Positions 19,246-30,259 of a stretch of 64,000 nt of DNA are shown here, piece after piece. The notes beneath the pieces were generated by a model. It did no database searches. It was not told the origin of the DNA and worked only from the letters and a program-made list of their open reading frames with translations. Location: the NCBI GenBank assembly GCA_905221605.1, contig CAJNDS010002850.1:178739-242738 (forward strand), written 5' to 3'. How positions within the stretch are numbered: the first letter of the stretch is position 1; each line of letters opens with the position of its first letter. The position numbers and the translations under genes are program-made. The DNA comes from Symbiodinium natans. Taxonomy: Eukaryota > Sar > Dinophyceae > Suessiales > Symbiodiniaceae.

Positions 19246-21560
19246 TTAATTTAGACCGCCGAGCAAAAACACCAGCAAACCAAACAGCGCATATACGCGA
19301 GCTGCAACAGAAGGGCGCGGTATCGCTCTGCGAACCCTGAGCCCTGCACCCTAAAGAGTTCAGGGTTGAGTTTGGGCTTTGGGGGGTGAGGTCCGCTCTC
19401 GCCAACCTCTACGTTTTGGCAACGTCCTAGGGGGGCAAAGTGGCTCCGCAGGTTCTTCGTGCCAGCCGGTAAGAGGAAGAGGGGGCTGTTGAGGGGGCTT
19501 TGGAGGTCTGACGACGCCATTGAAGGCACTAGCTTTGTGATGCTCATCTCCCACTGCCGACTTCCTTCTATCGGTGATGCCACTGTACTGCCTACTGGTT
19601 TGCTGAGAGTCGCTGCTGTCCCTCCTACGCGCCTTCCGCCTTCTGTCGTGCATTCGGGCGTCAGTCTGTGCGTTCTCAGAGGGTGTTTCAGGGGTGGCTC
19701 CAACACTCAGGGCTCGGCAGCAGGGTTGGTTGCTCAAAGCCTTTTTGCTCATGGACTCGTTCATGCAGTTGGGCCGCTAGTGCGGAACTGCTGCCTGGCT
19801 ACATGAGACAGGAGCCCTCCACAAGCCCCCTTCAAATCTCCGAAAGAACTGCTGCAAGTCGGACGCATGCCAAACCTCCATCTCCAAAGCTTCTTGCAAG
19901 GCCGAACCAGATGAAGCAAGCCTGCATAAGCCTGCGAATGACCTGCTAGCTACTATTTGATGGCATCTTGGAAAGCCGTCTAACAGCATGCCCTTTTCGA
20001 AACGGCCTAGGTCTTTGCCGTACCGTGTGTTGGAAAGATGTCGACAGAAGTTGATCCAAACATGCAATGCAGACCCATTGCCGCAAGCCGCCTACAATGA
20101 ATGACAGTACCCATCACATGCACAGGCCCATCACATGCACAGTGGCCGAAGGCCACACAATGCAAGATTAACGCCCTCAACCATACTCTCGGCTCTGACA
20201 GCGCCGGACCTTGGGTAAGCAGCGGGCAGCCTTCTGCTGCACAAGTGGACATGCTAGGAAACAGTGCTTCTATGCTTGTCGGTGGATTTGTTGTCCAACA
20301 GTGCTGTGCCCACGAAGTGCCCACTAAGTTCCAGATGATAACGTGAGATTCCAGATGTCAGGAACCGCACTCCTGCCAAAGCTTCTTGGTGTTTTGGCAG
20401 GCTCATGCTTCCCTGGACCAGCCTGCAAGCCGCTCATGCTCTTTCTTGCCTGCTCACGAGAACTGTCGTGAAAAGAACAGTATGAACACCTCTTGAGTCC
20501 CAGTGCGGTGATCTGAAGGTTTGTTCACTATGAATAGATTAGGCGTCCCACGCTCGAACAACTTGAGAACGAAAGGAAAGCTCGGCTTTCGCTGGATTTC
20601 TCAACTTCGGAACGGCGCAGCATCATCACGAACATCTCAACACGTTGTCCCAGCGTTTACCTGTGCTGCCTAGTTCACTTCTAACAAATGTTCGGTGTGA
20701 TGCTGCTGACGGCAAAACTGTACCGTCTACTACTGTACAGCCCGCGGCGGACTTGTCGCGGAGCATGCTACGTTGAGTTTGGCTGACGAGCCTGACAACA
20801 TGACCTCAACAATTAAGATTGAGATCGTGAACTTGACATGTTGCAGGATAACGTGAAAACTTTCTCGGCCATCACCAAATCCCATCCTGTCAGGAAACAA
20901 AAGGCCAGAACACATCCCCTGGCATATATAATTCCTCTACCTTCTTGTTTCCTGATCTATAGCACAAAACCACCTGAAACCTCACTCAGAATCTTGGAGA
21001 GCCATTTGCTTGCCGCTTCCACGTGCGCCCAGGAGAGTCGGCGGCTGGATCGACGAGCTGTCCGTGAACATGCCTTGAGTTTGTGTCTTTCTGTGGGGTC
21101 CGTCTACCAAGCCAAGCTGCTTTCAAAGAGGGGTTCTGTTCAGTATTTCAGGACTCATGACTCATGTCATGCTGGGGCTCCCAGAGCCCAGAACCATTTC
21201 CCATCTCAGACACCAGCTACTTTCTCAGTTGCAGCTTGCTGCTAAGGTGAGACTAGAACTCATGAAGTCTTGAGGGCCTCCTCCGGGGTGGGGGGGGAGG
21301 GGCCTCCGATGGACATGAAGTCAGCAAGTAGAAGACCCATCCCAACAACCGACCGAAACATCAGGTACAAAGCACCAGTGCCAAAATCATGTAGAAGCTT
21401 CTCGCCTTTTCTCAGAGGACGGTTGGATGACTTCTTTTACAAAGGCTCCTCGCTAGGTCCGGACTGCCATCCAGGGTTTTTAGGGTTTAGGGTTAGGACC
21501 CAAAGCACCCAGCACATTACGCACATTAGCCGGAGATGCGGCACAGCAGAAAGGCTTTCC
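19246..21560. other. No supported gene; last telomeric trace near 21,480
   Basis: Overlapping chance frames lie on both strands. A short TTTTTAGGGTTTAGGG remnant at 21,477-21,495 is the last telomere-like repeat I see in the window. From there to 64 kb none is apparent. Confidence 0.4.
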
Positions 21561-21564
21561 ATGC

Positions 21565-21950
21565 TCATAGGCATAACATAAGGAAACGAGGATGCTCAGC
21601 TGGGATGCTCTTGGCCTGCTGAGCCATCGAAACGAAGTCGCTCATCGGCTTGTAGATGTTCGTTCCTGTAAAAGCCGTCTTGGTCACAAATTGGCAACTG
21701 CGAGCGCACATCCCAAGCTCCCTAGTGCGGGGACGGTGACAGAAGGCTGGAAGTTCCTGTTCGGTTCCGGTTGTAAACCTAACTTCACATGGGCTGCCAG
21801 AACCCTCGTCCATCCAACAATTAAAGTCAGCTCTCCTGAACCGTGTCGTGAACCAGCCCTTAGCGGCTCTGAACAGCTTAGACCCTGCGATCAAGCGTCG
21901 AAAGGACTCGAAGGTGCTGCGCAACGCGGATTTCTCCTGATGTGCCATGC
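21565..21950 (-). CDS. Possible exon with VWA-like segment
   Basis: The minus-strand frame contains TAFTGTNIYKPMSDFVSMAQ. This recalls the threonine-containing strand and following helix of VWA domains (GGT.I...L.DAL), and it ends PRFLMLCL. Other VWA motifs (DxSxS, FLSDG) were not found nearby, so the call is weak. It sits downstream of the coiled-coil exons at 22.9-25.8 kb on the same strand. Confidence 0.2.
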
Positions 21951-22879
21951 TTTTGTCTCAGAGTCTTCTGTTCATGCGAGAAATCTTCGGAGGTGCCCTG
22001 ACAGGCAGAGCCTCTTATTGTATGTCAGTATGTCTCAGGGTTCCAGCTAGCCTGAGCAGGCTTCCAAGCAAATGCAAGACAGAGCGCGCGCATCTTGACA
22101 GCGTCCTCTTCAGCCACCTGCTCCCGAAAAGTGGTGCAGCAAATCTCAACAGCGAGCCTTGGATGCACTTGGAAGGTGCAGGGCTGATTCCCACAGCCCT
22201 TGCAGTTAGGTGCCGAACGTTCGTTATTCATCTAGATGTGGAGTTCCAACACCGTCAACGAAAGCAACTGCACAATGAGGTCTCAACAAAACGCTTTGGG
22301 AACCGGACAATGTCCTACATCCTGTGCTAACTCACCAACACTATCAGGGACGACTGAGCCTGGAAGCCTTGCGGCACAGACAACACGCAAGCCTGCCTGA
22401 ACACAACTTGCCTAAATGTCAGGCCTGCATCGGAATGCACCATCCAAGACACTGCAGTGTGCGCGTGCAGGGTTCCAACTTTTTGGCTGTTGCCTGGCGA
22501 AGGCCAGGATGGAGGTGCAGAACACATGGATGCAGAGGCCGAGTGCACAAGCTTCGAAAGTTGGAATAGCCCACAGCAGCCAACTTTCTTCCAAACTCCC
22601 GCAGGCTCACGATACCCGGCGTGTGAACGACCGGCCTCCCTGAAAGCAGATCTCCAAAGAGCCCTGATCCTGAAGGTTGCTTAAATCTATATAAACTCCT
22701 CTGAAACACCGGCGGAAGCCCGACACAGAAGCGCTGATGTCACACGGAGCTCGCTGACTCTAAAACCAGCCCATAGCCTGCTGAGCTTTCTTGAGTCCTC
22801 GGATGAAGTTTGTAAGGTGGGCCTTCATCTAAGCACGGGACTCATGAGGGGGGCTTGCGGCTTTCTTGCACCTTTAGAC

Positions 22880-23380
22880 TTCTAGATGAGGTGGGAGTGG
22901 AGCTCGGAGTGTGGGCGGCCTGCTCGCATCAGACACGCACCTTGACCGAGCAACGAAGCCACACGTAAACCAGCAAGCACGCCTTGAGGCCCTTGCAACC
23001 CAAGGGAACCCTTTACGTCTATGGCTTCAGCCACGAAACCGTTTGCTTGCCCTTCGAGGTCCTTGATGTCATCTTCGAGCTCCTCCAAAGCACACCGCAT
23101 GGGGCTTATGGTTCATATATACCTTAATCAGAATTTATGGTATGATAGGGTATATGACCCCAATTTTAAGGTTCATTTCAGCGAAGATGGCCGTTTGCGG
23201 TCTGCGGCAGGTCCTTGATTTCGTCCTTGAGGTCATCCACCTGCTCCCTCGCTTCTTCGACGACTTCCCAGGTGGAGTCGTTGTCTTCGTCACCTCCATC
23301 AGCATCGTGCAATCCACAAGTCACGTCTGGGTCGTTATCTGCCACAAAGTCTGGAACCAAGTCCTAACCTACCAGCCATC
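22880..23380 (-). CDS. Coiled-coil exons, unknown protein
   Basis: Two minus-strand pieces read acidic heptad-like helices. One, near 23,170-23,375, is an acidic linker (DADGGDEDNDSTWE) then EVVEEAREQVDDLKDEIKDL. The other, near 22,990-23,100, reads ALEELEDDIKDLEGQANGFV. The two helices resemble each other (DD[LI]K..IKDL / DDIKDLEGQ), suggesting an internal repeat. They continue the coiled-coil theme of exons up to 30 kb on the same strand. Confidence 0.4.
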
Positions 23381-23439
23381 ACAAGTATGCGAGGGGTCAC
23401 ATACAAACCCGCACTTTCGGCAATCTGCACATCCCCTGA

Positions 23440-23850
23440 AACAGAGCAGCAAAAACGAACTGCTGAACGAGCGACTTGTGCTGAGGTTGCTCTTGGAAGG
23501 AGTCTTGCGAGCTTGCTTTAACTCCGTCTCTTTCTTCGTAAGCTCAGCCTGGATGCCGAGACACCAGTCTAACCGAGTCTAGCTTGACGTGAGGGTTCAC
23601 GACAATAGGGAACCCCTAGTATAGACCCCCAACAACTAGTAGGATTCCTTTAGAATAAGGAGCCCAATAAGGTACCCCCATCTTCGTAGAGCCCCCCATG
23701 TGGCACCATAAAGTGCCAGAGAACACTTTCTGGAGTCTCAAGATATTTTTCCATTGCGTCATTTTGCTCTCTCGGAAGCCTTCTTGTTCTTGAGCTCTTT
23801 CTTCTTGCTTCTTTTCGTCTCGTCAATCTCCTCCAGGCCAAAAAAACACG
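23440..23850 (-). CDS. Coiled-coil exons (Lys/Glu-rich)
   Basis: Minus-strand peptides EEIDETKRSKKKELKNKKAS (about 23,765-23,840) and QAELTKKETELKQARKTPSK (about 23,475-23,550) are typical charged helices. They are separated by a family-3 foldback element (23,600-23,700) that would lie in an intron. The function is unknown. Confidence 0.38.
23600..23702. repeat. Foldback element, family 3 (copy 3)
   Basis: AACCCCTAGTATAGACCCCC, TAGTAGGATTCCTTTAGAAT and AAGGTACCCCCATCTTCGTA match the family-3 words at 4,150 and 5,640. It is probably intronic here. Confidence 0.6.
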
Positions 23851-25109
23851 GCAAGCACAAGAAGTTAGAAGCTCACAGGTGAGTGACTCAACCCAAGTCT
23901 GTTGACTGTCATCTCCTGCGTGTCACATTCCTCGAGTTCGAAGGCCTTCTGCTGAACCACTGAGACCAGGTCCTGGCCGCGAGCATAAGTCTGAGCTTTG
24001 CCCCTTAGGATGTATAGTTTTAGGAATTCGCCCTAAAGCCTGACCCAAACCCTAAACTCTCTACCCCAGCTAGGGCATGCCAAGAATCCTTTTCTCATGA
24101 CGACTCCTTCCAGCCTCCCCTGCCACCGCCCTCTCCGCTCCCCCTCCCCCTCCCTGGTCACTACCTCCCTCAAGCTGCAACCTCTGCTCACTCCCTGCGG
24201 CCTCCCGAGCTTTGGTTTGAAAGGCCCTGTTTCTCGTTTCGGTCAGAGCACCTGTCTCCAAACAGCCACTGAAGCTGCTCAGCCGCGAGGGTCGAAAGAA
24301 GCCCCAAACGTGCCCATAGGCGAACGAATTTGTCCAGGACACAGTCGGGCATTTCTTCCCACTTTCACGGCTGAAGAGTGTTGCTTCAGCCGGAGGCTCT
24401 TGAATAGGACCTGCCTACTCTGCAACATAGTGCTGCTCCGAACCGAGGAAGCGGGCTGAGGAAGGAAGCACACACACACACAGAGACGGCAGTAGACGAC
24501 AGACAGACTCTGCTCAGACCTGACGAAGGTGCACCCCTTCAAGAACTGACAGAAACAAGTGAGGCAACAAACGACGTGGTCAAGATACAAGCCTGTCTTT
24601 CAACGACGGTGGATGAATGAAGCGTTCATGCGTTGTGTACGGTACAGCCGCTGGCGGCAACCAGCAAATCAACTGGGCATGTACTGGAAGGAGAATGACA
24701 CATGGAGACATGAGCGTCCAGTGTGCTGGTTCAGCCGTATGCTTTCGTGACTTGTTGAGACATGTCCAGCATTCCATCCAGCATTTTTCATGTGAATGTG
24801 CCGAAACACAGATGTGCATGCATCCAGCACACGCAGGAAGGAAATATGTGCGACTTCATGATGCCCAAGTCATGCTTCCAGCCTTCTTTAGTTCTGTGAC
24901 CTTTTCGTTGTCCATCTCATCCACGGCCTCGCAAATACCTGCGCATTTTCACATACACGTCTTCATCACATACGCACATAAAACGCAGCATAGGGTCGTT
25001 TCACAGAACATGTACCAGTGTTCAATCAGAACCCTTGCGGAGAGGTAGAAGCGCTCAAGAAAAGAACTTGAGGAGTTTTGAAAACTTGGCGCTTTCAGCA
25101 TGGCCAGAC

Positions 25110-25330
25110 CTACACATCACGCGTACAACGAGCAGCTTATGGGCTGAGGTGAAGATTCCTTGTGTAGGGAGGTCAACGAAGGGCAGACGCGCACGCTCTG
25201 CAGTGATACCGGCGGACAGGATGGGCTTGCAAACGTCCTCGGGCTCACCCATGATGGACACAGCCCTAAACAGCCAGGTATGAAACTCTTGCTCGAGTTT
25301 CTTTAATTCCTCTACACGGTCTACACGATG
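25110..25330 (-). CDS. Well-formed exon of the minus-strand coiled-coil gene
   Basis: The minus-strand frame runs without stop from a charged helix (HRVDRVEELKKLEQEFHTWL) into FRAVSIMGEPEDVCKPILSA and ITAERARLPFVDLPTQGIF. The composition is convincingly protein-like for about 70 residues. No domain is recognised. It lies between coiled-coil exons on both sides in the same orientation, which supports a single long gene from about 30 kb down to about 22.9 kb, or two adjacent paralogues. Confidence 0.45.
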
Positions 25331-25623
25331 ACGATCGCTCAGGCCTACGCTGTCTGTAGCTGCTCAGTCTGGGCTAACTTCAAGACTTTTCAATCTTGCT
25401 TCACACATCCTAGATCCTTTCCGCAGGGAGTCTGGACACTCACCGTCTACCCCTACGGGCAATCTAAACCTGTGTCTCTATCCCTCAACACGACGTGGCC
25501 AACGATCAATGTCCTCTGGATCAAGGCGTTGCACCGTAGCTTCATACTTCAACCTTGGACGATGAGGACGGAACAGCTTCCAGCGGCTTCCATGACCGGA
25601 GAAGTGCTTCACACTACAGTTTG

Positions 25624-25800
25624 CGCTTTTTACTTTGAACCTCTTGCAAGCCTTTTGACAACTCCAATAGCACGTGCTTCATACCAGGCCGCAACAGGGT
25701 CTCTGAAGACTTAAGCGTGCCCAGGGGCAGAGTCTGCATGTCCTCCTCCGGCAGATCCTTGCAAGGCAACGCCCTTGCTCTTCGGTTCGGTTCAACATTG
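25624..25800 (-). CDS. Exon, helical, unknown
   Basis: The minus-strand frame reads CKDLPEEDMQTLPLGTLKSS followed by a basic helix PGMKHVLLELSKGLQEVQSK, ending at a stop soon after. It is probably an internal exon whose donor lies before that stop. Confidence 0.38.
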
Positions 25801-26807
25801 CGCAAACATTGTACGCATTTTAACCACTATGCACGGCGGACTCGACAAATGTGCAGCATGTATTGCTGCATTCAATCGCACCCCCATCAACATGTAAGCG
25901 TGATGCACAAGATGCACTTGCACACACACATGCACGACATAAACAATGACGGCAAGATGCATGCCGAGAACGTACACACGCATGCACTTTGTGTCAGGTG
26001 TCCCCTATCGGAGTTTTGCCATGCACAGCATCGGCAAGACGACTACACTTTTGAAAGCGGGGCGTTACACGTACCAATGAGCAAATTGCACTCTAGAAAC
26101 TTGTATGAAACTATCCTGCCTTGTACTCAAGATGCCGCTGCTTCAAGAGCTTCTTCAGAACAACCTCCAACTTGCACATACAGCCGCGTGGAACAGACAT
26201 GCACAGACAAGGTGAAGGGTTCCGACTGGAACCCTTGTTTGGTTGTTGTTCTTCACTGTGAGCTGCGTTGCTGCGTTACGTTGTACAAGATGCCTTGATG
26301 GCTACGTCCGCGCCTCAGGAAGCATGCTTCAGATTCAGCAACAGTTCAAAGCATATGCTCAAACAACACACCGTTCCCGCAGGCGAAGCAAAGTCCGGAC
26401 CAAAGGTACCCCATGAGCTAAAACAACGGCGATAGGCCGTCCCTGCACTCATATTCCAAATGGCCCGCAACCTCCATGGTAGCAAGCACGATCTTGGTGG
26501 CAAGCACGATCTTACACTCGGAACCTGCAACAAATCACCGGCCTTGGCTTTGGAGATCTTGGACGTGCCTGCACAGCAGGTCGTTTTTTGCAATGACAAG
26601 CTTCATCATCATTCAACATTCTACCATGCACTCTCTTAGGCTGTGCAAGGACATGTCCATGATGGGCAAACTATGACTATAACTAGCTTTGCGTCAGTCC
26701 CTGCGCATACAACCCTTACTCACAAACCCCAATACATGTCTCAAGCACCACTCGAGGCCCTGAATCCGCAGCGTTTCAAACCCCTCAGCCTCCTGGAAGC
26801 GGGTCCA

Positions 26808-26862
26808 TGATCTGATCCTTCAGGCTGTTGGTAAAGGTGACCATGCTGTGCACCATGCAGCA
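26808..26862 (-). CDS. Short exon downstream of the VWA-coiled-coil exon
   Basis: GAG|GACCTATGC.. to ..CCGCTTCCAG on the minus strand encodes DLCCMVHSMVTFTNSLKDQI plus MDPLP, a helical piece reminiscent of BAR-type or other helical bundles. Its presence suggests that the stop at 26,934 may lie in an intron and that the gene continues to lower coordinates. Confidence 0.35.
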
Positions 26863-26933
26863 TAGGTCCTCGCACAGACACGGTGGTGACAAGACGCTGT
26901 GGATCGTTTCTTTATGTTCAAGCGTACCACATC

Positions 26934-27854
26934 CTACAGGACAATATTCGGCGCACGCATCATGGCATGCCCAAACTGGCTGTCCTGTTCGATGACACTG
27001 CTGTGCTGCAGCTGCTTCGTAAGCCGGCTTAAAGTCTGCAACTGCTGCATCAAAAGCCTCGCGTCCGTGGTGCCAAACTGTTCCAGGAAGTGGCCCTGCT
27101 GATCGCCGATCTTCTCCAACTGCTTCGCTTGATTCAGACACATCTTCGAGAGGTTGCCGCAAGTCTGTTTGAACGCATCCTCACCCTGATCAAAGTCACT
27201 TTTGGCTGCGAAGAAGGCTGCCTCACTCTGTTTGCACAGGGTCTCAAGCGCCAGAACCGTTCCTTCTGCATTGTCCAGAGCCGCTTCCAGTATCCCCACC
27301 TCCTCCTGCATCTCTGCCACCATACCTGCAAACAGCTCCTGCAGCTTGCTTTGATCGTTCCTCATGCCCTTCTCGGCGATTTTGCTGGCCCTGGTGATGC
27401 TTTGTACCTGATCCCTGTACAGCCGTGTCACGGCTTTTGTCTCCTCGGTGCTCTTTGCTCTCATCTCCCTCTCTTGGGATTTGACCATGGCAAGTCTGCT
27501 CTCCAACACGCATTTCTCCATGTTGACATAGCTGGCCAATCGGTCAAAGTGAGAAGTCAAGTCTTCAGTATTCACGGGCCGAAGAAGGTCCACAACAGAC
27601 TCACCGCAGGCCTTACTGCTCTGTCCGCCATTTGCTGCCTTCACCAGCGGCATAAGATGTCCTTCAATCTGAGGGGATGGCGTGTCTTCCACATGCACGA
27701 AGAAGGCACACATAGATCTGTTCGCTGCCGCGGCATCAGCATGTACACGAGATGCCATTGCGACTGCCGCATTCATGTCGTCGATGCTGGTCAGCCCGTC
27801 GCTAAGAAACACGACAAAGATACGAGCGAAAGTTGGTTCGCCCGCGACGCGCTC
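26934..27854 (-). CDS. VWA domain (C-terminal half) plus coiled coil, large exon
   Basis: The exon opens after a GGTCAG|G acceptor (27,855/27,854) and ends with TAG at 26,934. It starts with the VWA strand FARIFVVFLSDGLTSIDDM, whose aspartate in SDG is the third MIDAS contact. A helix and a further strand (MCAFFVHVED) complete the VWA fold. From about residue 80 onward it is a ~220-residue charged coiled coil (for example KLQELFAGMVAEMQEEVGIL), likely for oligomerisation. VWA domains bind protein ligands through a metal at MIDAS; the partner is unknown. Open frames on the opposite strand here are shadows. Confidence 0.6.
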   Translation of the reverse strand, partial: ERVAGEPTFARIFVVFLSDGLTSIDDMNAAVAMASRVHADAAAANRSMCAFFVHVEDTPSPQIEGHLMPLVKAANGGQSSKACGESVVDLLRPVNTEDLTSHFDRLASYVNMEKCVLESRLAMVKSQEREMRAKSTEETKAVTRLYRDQVQSITRASKIAEKGMRNDQSKLQELFAGMVAEMQEEVGILEAALDNAEGTVLALETLCKQSEAAFFAAKSDFDQGEDAFKQTCGNLSKMCLNQAKQLEKIGDQQGHFLEQFGTTDARLLMQQLQTLSRLTKQLQHSSVIEQDSQFGHAMMRAPNIVL

Positions 27855-27921
27855 CTGACCACAAAGACTTGATGGGCAACATATCGGAACAAGCTTATCA
27901 GACTGCTCTGTGCAGGAAGAA

Positions 27922-27990
27922 ACTGCGCAGTAGCTCCTGAACTGCCTTCCACGCAGGTGCATATGCTGTTTGCCAATCTGGGGTCACCTT
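27922..27990 (-). CDS. VWA domain middle exon
   Basis: The minus-strand peptide VTPDWQTAYAPAWKAVQELL resembles the VWA loop and helix after the second strand (usually GGT.[FY]..AL..A...L), with Trp-Gln-Thr in place of the usual Gly-Gly-Thr. It lies between the VWA exons at 28,222-28,295 and 26,934-27,854. Exact splice sites were not fixed. Confidence 0.45.
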
Positions 27991-28221
27991 TCTCAAAGTA
28001 CCGACCTTGAAAACCGACACAAAGGGCGACTTACATGAAAGTGCAAGAACCCTGCACTTGCAGAACAGCTCAAGGTACGACATGCAAGCTCTGCCGACCC
28101 CTGCGTGCCCAATGCTGTATGGTAGTGGTATTCACACACGGGTGCCGGCCCAATGCGAAGCACGAAATCTAAGCTGCTGGGCTCAAGCGTTCTTGCACAT
28201 TGCCAAAATGGCCGGGTCGCA

Positions 28222-28295
28222 ATGTCAGTCGTGATCGGGGCTGCCTTCACAAGGGCTGTGGCTTGAACGTCGAAGGTTACCACACTCACCTTGTC
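28222..28295 (-). CDS. VWA domain second-strand exon
   Basis: After the acceptor GCTGCAG|GAC (exon start 28,295) the frame reads DKVSVVTFDVQATALVKAAP then ITTDIA. This is the classic VWA strand (D.V.VV.F...A..) following helix 1. It joins in frame to the preceding exon if that exon ends at CAG|GA (28,438), giving a GA-AG intron of about 142 bp, a donor type reported for dinoflagellates. Confidence 0.55.
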
Positions 28296-28437
28296 CTGCA
28301 GCATTGACAGGTACAACAAGCGCAAGGCATCATGGATGCCAGCCCATCCTAGCAGAAGAACTGCTGATGTCTTATCATATTTCTTTTCAACACATCGCTC
28401 CACACGCACGTCGCCATGCCAAACGGTCCACGCGGTC

Positions 28438-28560
28438 CTGTGAGCCCTTAGCAACGCAAGCTTTTTGAAAAGCATCGACAGCACGAAGCAATGATCTCCA
28501 GCGGCGTCCGTCCATGCTTCCACTTTTGTCTACCACGAGGATGATGTGATTGATGTTCAG
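28438..28560 (-). CDS. VWA domain first exon with DxSxS MIDAS motif
   Basis: The minus-strand frame reads INHIILVVDKSGSMDGRRWR, the hydrophobic first strand of a VWA domain ending in the MIDAS signature D-K-S-G-S, followed by helix 1 (LLRAVDAFQKACVAKGS). It ends at CACAG|GACC, a GA donor. The reading frame downstream of this point becomes non-VWA and stops, which supports splicing here. Confidence 0.6.
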
Positions 28561-28689
28561 CGAGTCCAGGTTCCTTCAGCATCACTCAGTCGGGTATGCA
28601 CACAAGATTACAACATACCGCAGCCACCCGCATTCCACATATTGATATCGTTGATACGTGTTGATCAAAAGTCTTGCTGAAACATCTGA

Positions 28690-28985
28690 TAGATTCAGGA
28701 GTTGCTTCTGGAGCTCCAAGGTTTTGTCCTGGCAGAGGTCAATGGGCGCCTTGCTTTTGGCCTGCTCCTTCTCCGCCCTTGCTCTCAGGTCCTTTCAGAA
28801 AAATCTCTTGGGGTGATAACTCGCATTAGCCGCCGACACAGGTCACGGAACAGCGCTCCTCCAACTGCTTCTCCAGCTGCAACTTCCGCTCCTTGTGGCT
28901 GCGCAGGAGGTCCTCCCGGGAGATGTTTTCCCGCGTTTGCAGCTGTTCCAGCTCCTTCTTCTTGGCATCGAGGCTGCCTGCATCA
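28690..28985 (-). CDS. Two coiled-coil exons before the VWA domain
   Basis: About 28,841-28,985 reads LDAKKKELEQLQTRENISRE and further Lys/Glu/Gln-rich helix to QLEERC. About 28,690-28,790 reads RARAEKEQAKSKAPIDLCQD then KTLELQKQLLNLSD. They lie in different frames separated by a short intron. Both are heptad-rich and immediately precede the VWA exon. Confidence 0.48.
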
Positions 28986-29084
28986 TTTGGGAAAAGATGC
29001 ACCCAGCAATACGCAGTCTCCTTGAAAATGCAACTAAGCAAAAAACATCAACCCACGCGCCACTGATTGCTGTCCCGCTGCTCT

Positions 29085-29432
29085 TTGTTCTCTGGCGATG
29101 CTCCTTGGCATGTTCCAAGCGGGTCTTGTGCGAATTCATCTCAGCCTCTGCCACCCATACAAGAGCTTGCTTCTCACCGCGCTTCAAGTGGACCTTGTTC
29201 TGCTCCTCTGCAAGGCGGCTGTGCATCTCCAAAGTCTCCGCCAAGTTGGCGAGGATGTCAGACGTACACAGCTGCTTGGACACAGCCTGGATTGCGATCA
29301 TGAGGCTCTCTCGGTGCTCTGCGCTGCTGATCTTGGACAGCGTCTGCTCAGTCTCAACCAGGTCTGCCAGCACCCCATCCAGACGCTGTAGCTCTTGTTG
29401 GACGAACTTGCTGTTAAAGCTAACATTGCTCC
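29085..29432 (-). CDS. Long coiled-coil exon
   Basis: The minus-strand frame gives about 110 uninterrupted helical residues (FVQQELQRLDGVLADLVETE; KQLCTSDILANLAETLEMHS; ALVWVAEAEMNSHKTRLEHA). The composition is typical of structural or scaffold proteins. The opposite-strand frame over the same bases is a shadow. Confidence 0.52.
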
Positions 29433-29484
29433 CAGCATTTCCAGAGCCTCCCAAGCAAAAGAAGGAAGCAGTCCTCAAGCTCAC

Positions 29485-29640
29485 TTCACACGCACACGAC
29501 CCTTGGCTCTGGAACCCTGCGCACCTGCGATGTCAAAAATCTTGTCGATCCTCTGGTACAGATCCGTCACAGCTTGAACAAGGTTTCCGCATTGGTGACC
29601 TCCCTTGCCAATGGCCAGCACAAGTTCGAAGTGCCTGCCT
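29485..29640 (-). CDS. N-terminal region exon
   Basis: The minus-strand frame after CAG|G near 29,640 reads RHFELVLAIGKGGHQCGNLV then QAVTDLYQRIDKIFDIAGAQ and a basic tail ending at TGA near 29,487. The true donor is probably just before the stop. It is protein-like, with no known domain. It lies upstream of the coiled-coil exons of the VWA gene. Confidence 0.42.
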
Positions 29641-29942
29641 GCGCAGACTGAATAGGTGGCGTGGCAGCTGGATTGCTAGTACAACAAGTGTTGACCTTCG
29701 AGCTCAAGGGAAAACTTGAGGGCAGCAATCAACAACATGAACGAGGTTCTAGGAACAGTCCTACACAATATCCCCCTTCCCTGTTACTTGTGTTCATTCG
29801 CAATTCACGCCCTACCCCTGAAGAAAACCACAACCATCCCAATCCCAGCTGGCGTTCGCGCGCGTCGATCATGTCCAGGAGACCATTGTGACACCCTTTT
29901 GACTTGTCATCCACGCAACTGAGCATGTTCTTGGTGGCCTTA

Positions 29943-30152
29943 CTTGGACTGCACAGCTGAGGGACGAGGAGAGGCTGCACCCAGAGCTGAGCTCAGGTCT
30001 CGTACCGTGTAAGCGGTGGGCTCTGACATCTGCCCCTGGAAGCTCAATATTGAACCGTAAACCGACAAACTCCCTATCCTGAACTTGCTGCTGCGAGCTG
30101 CATCACGGACCAGCTCAGCCACTTCGCATGCTTCCTGCAAGTCGGAGGATGC
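29943..30152 (-). CDS. Likely first coding exon of the VWA-coiled-coil gene
   Basis: From an ATG at about 30,152 the minus-strand frame reads MASSDLQEACEVAELVRDAA and continues through SSKFRIGSLSVYGSILSFQG to a Ser/Pro-rich end with TAA near 29,940. The N-terminal Met-Ala-Ser-Ser start and the helix are plausible for a real N-terminus. The frame stays open further upstream, so the start is tentative. Confidence 0.38.
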
Positions 30153-30259
30153 CATCTCAGACGGAAGGTTCAAGGCATAATGTTGTTCAGATTTCTGCGG
30201 GAAGTTGGAATGAACCTGGTGACTTGCTCTCGCGCATCTGTCCAGTCGTGGCAAAGGCA

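Noticed and set aside
27090..27872. Long plus-strand frame (260 codons) opposite the VWA-coiled-coil exon
   Set aside because: Its composition (His/Leu/Cys-rich) is the complement of a coiled coil; the minus strand carries recognisable VWA motifs, so this is a shadow.
28895..29719. Plus-strand frame of 274 codons
   Set aside because: It lies opposite the minus-strand coiled-coil exons; no domain, and Ser/Cys/Leu-rich as expected for antisense of Glu/Lys-rich DNA.
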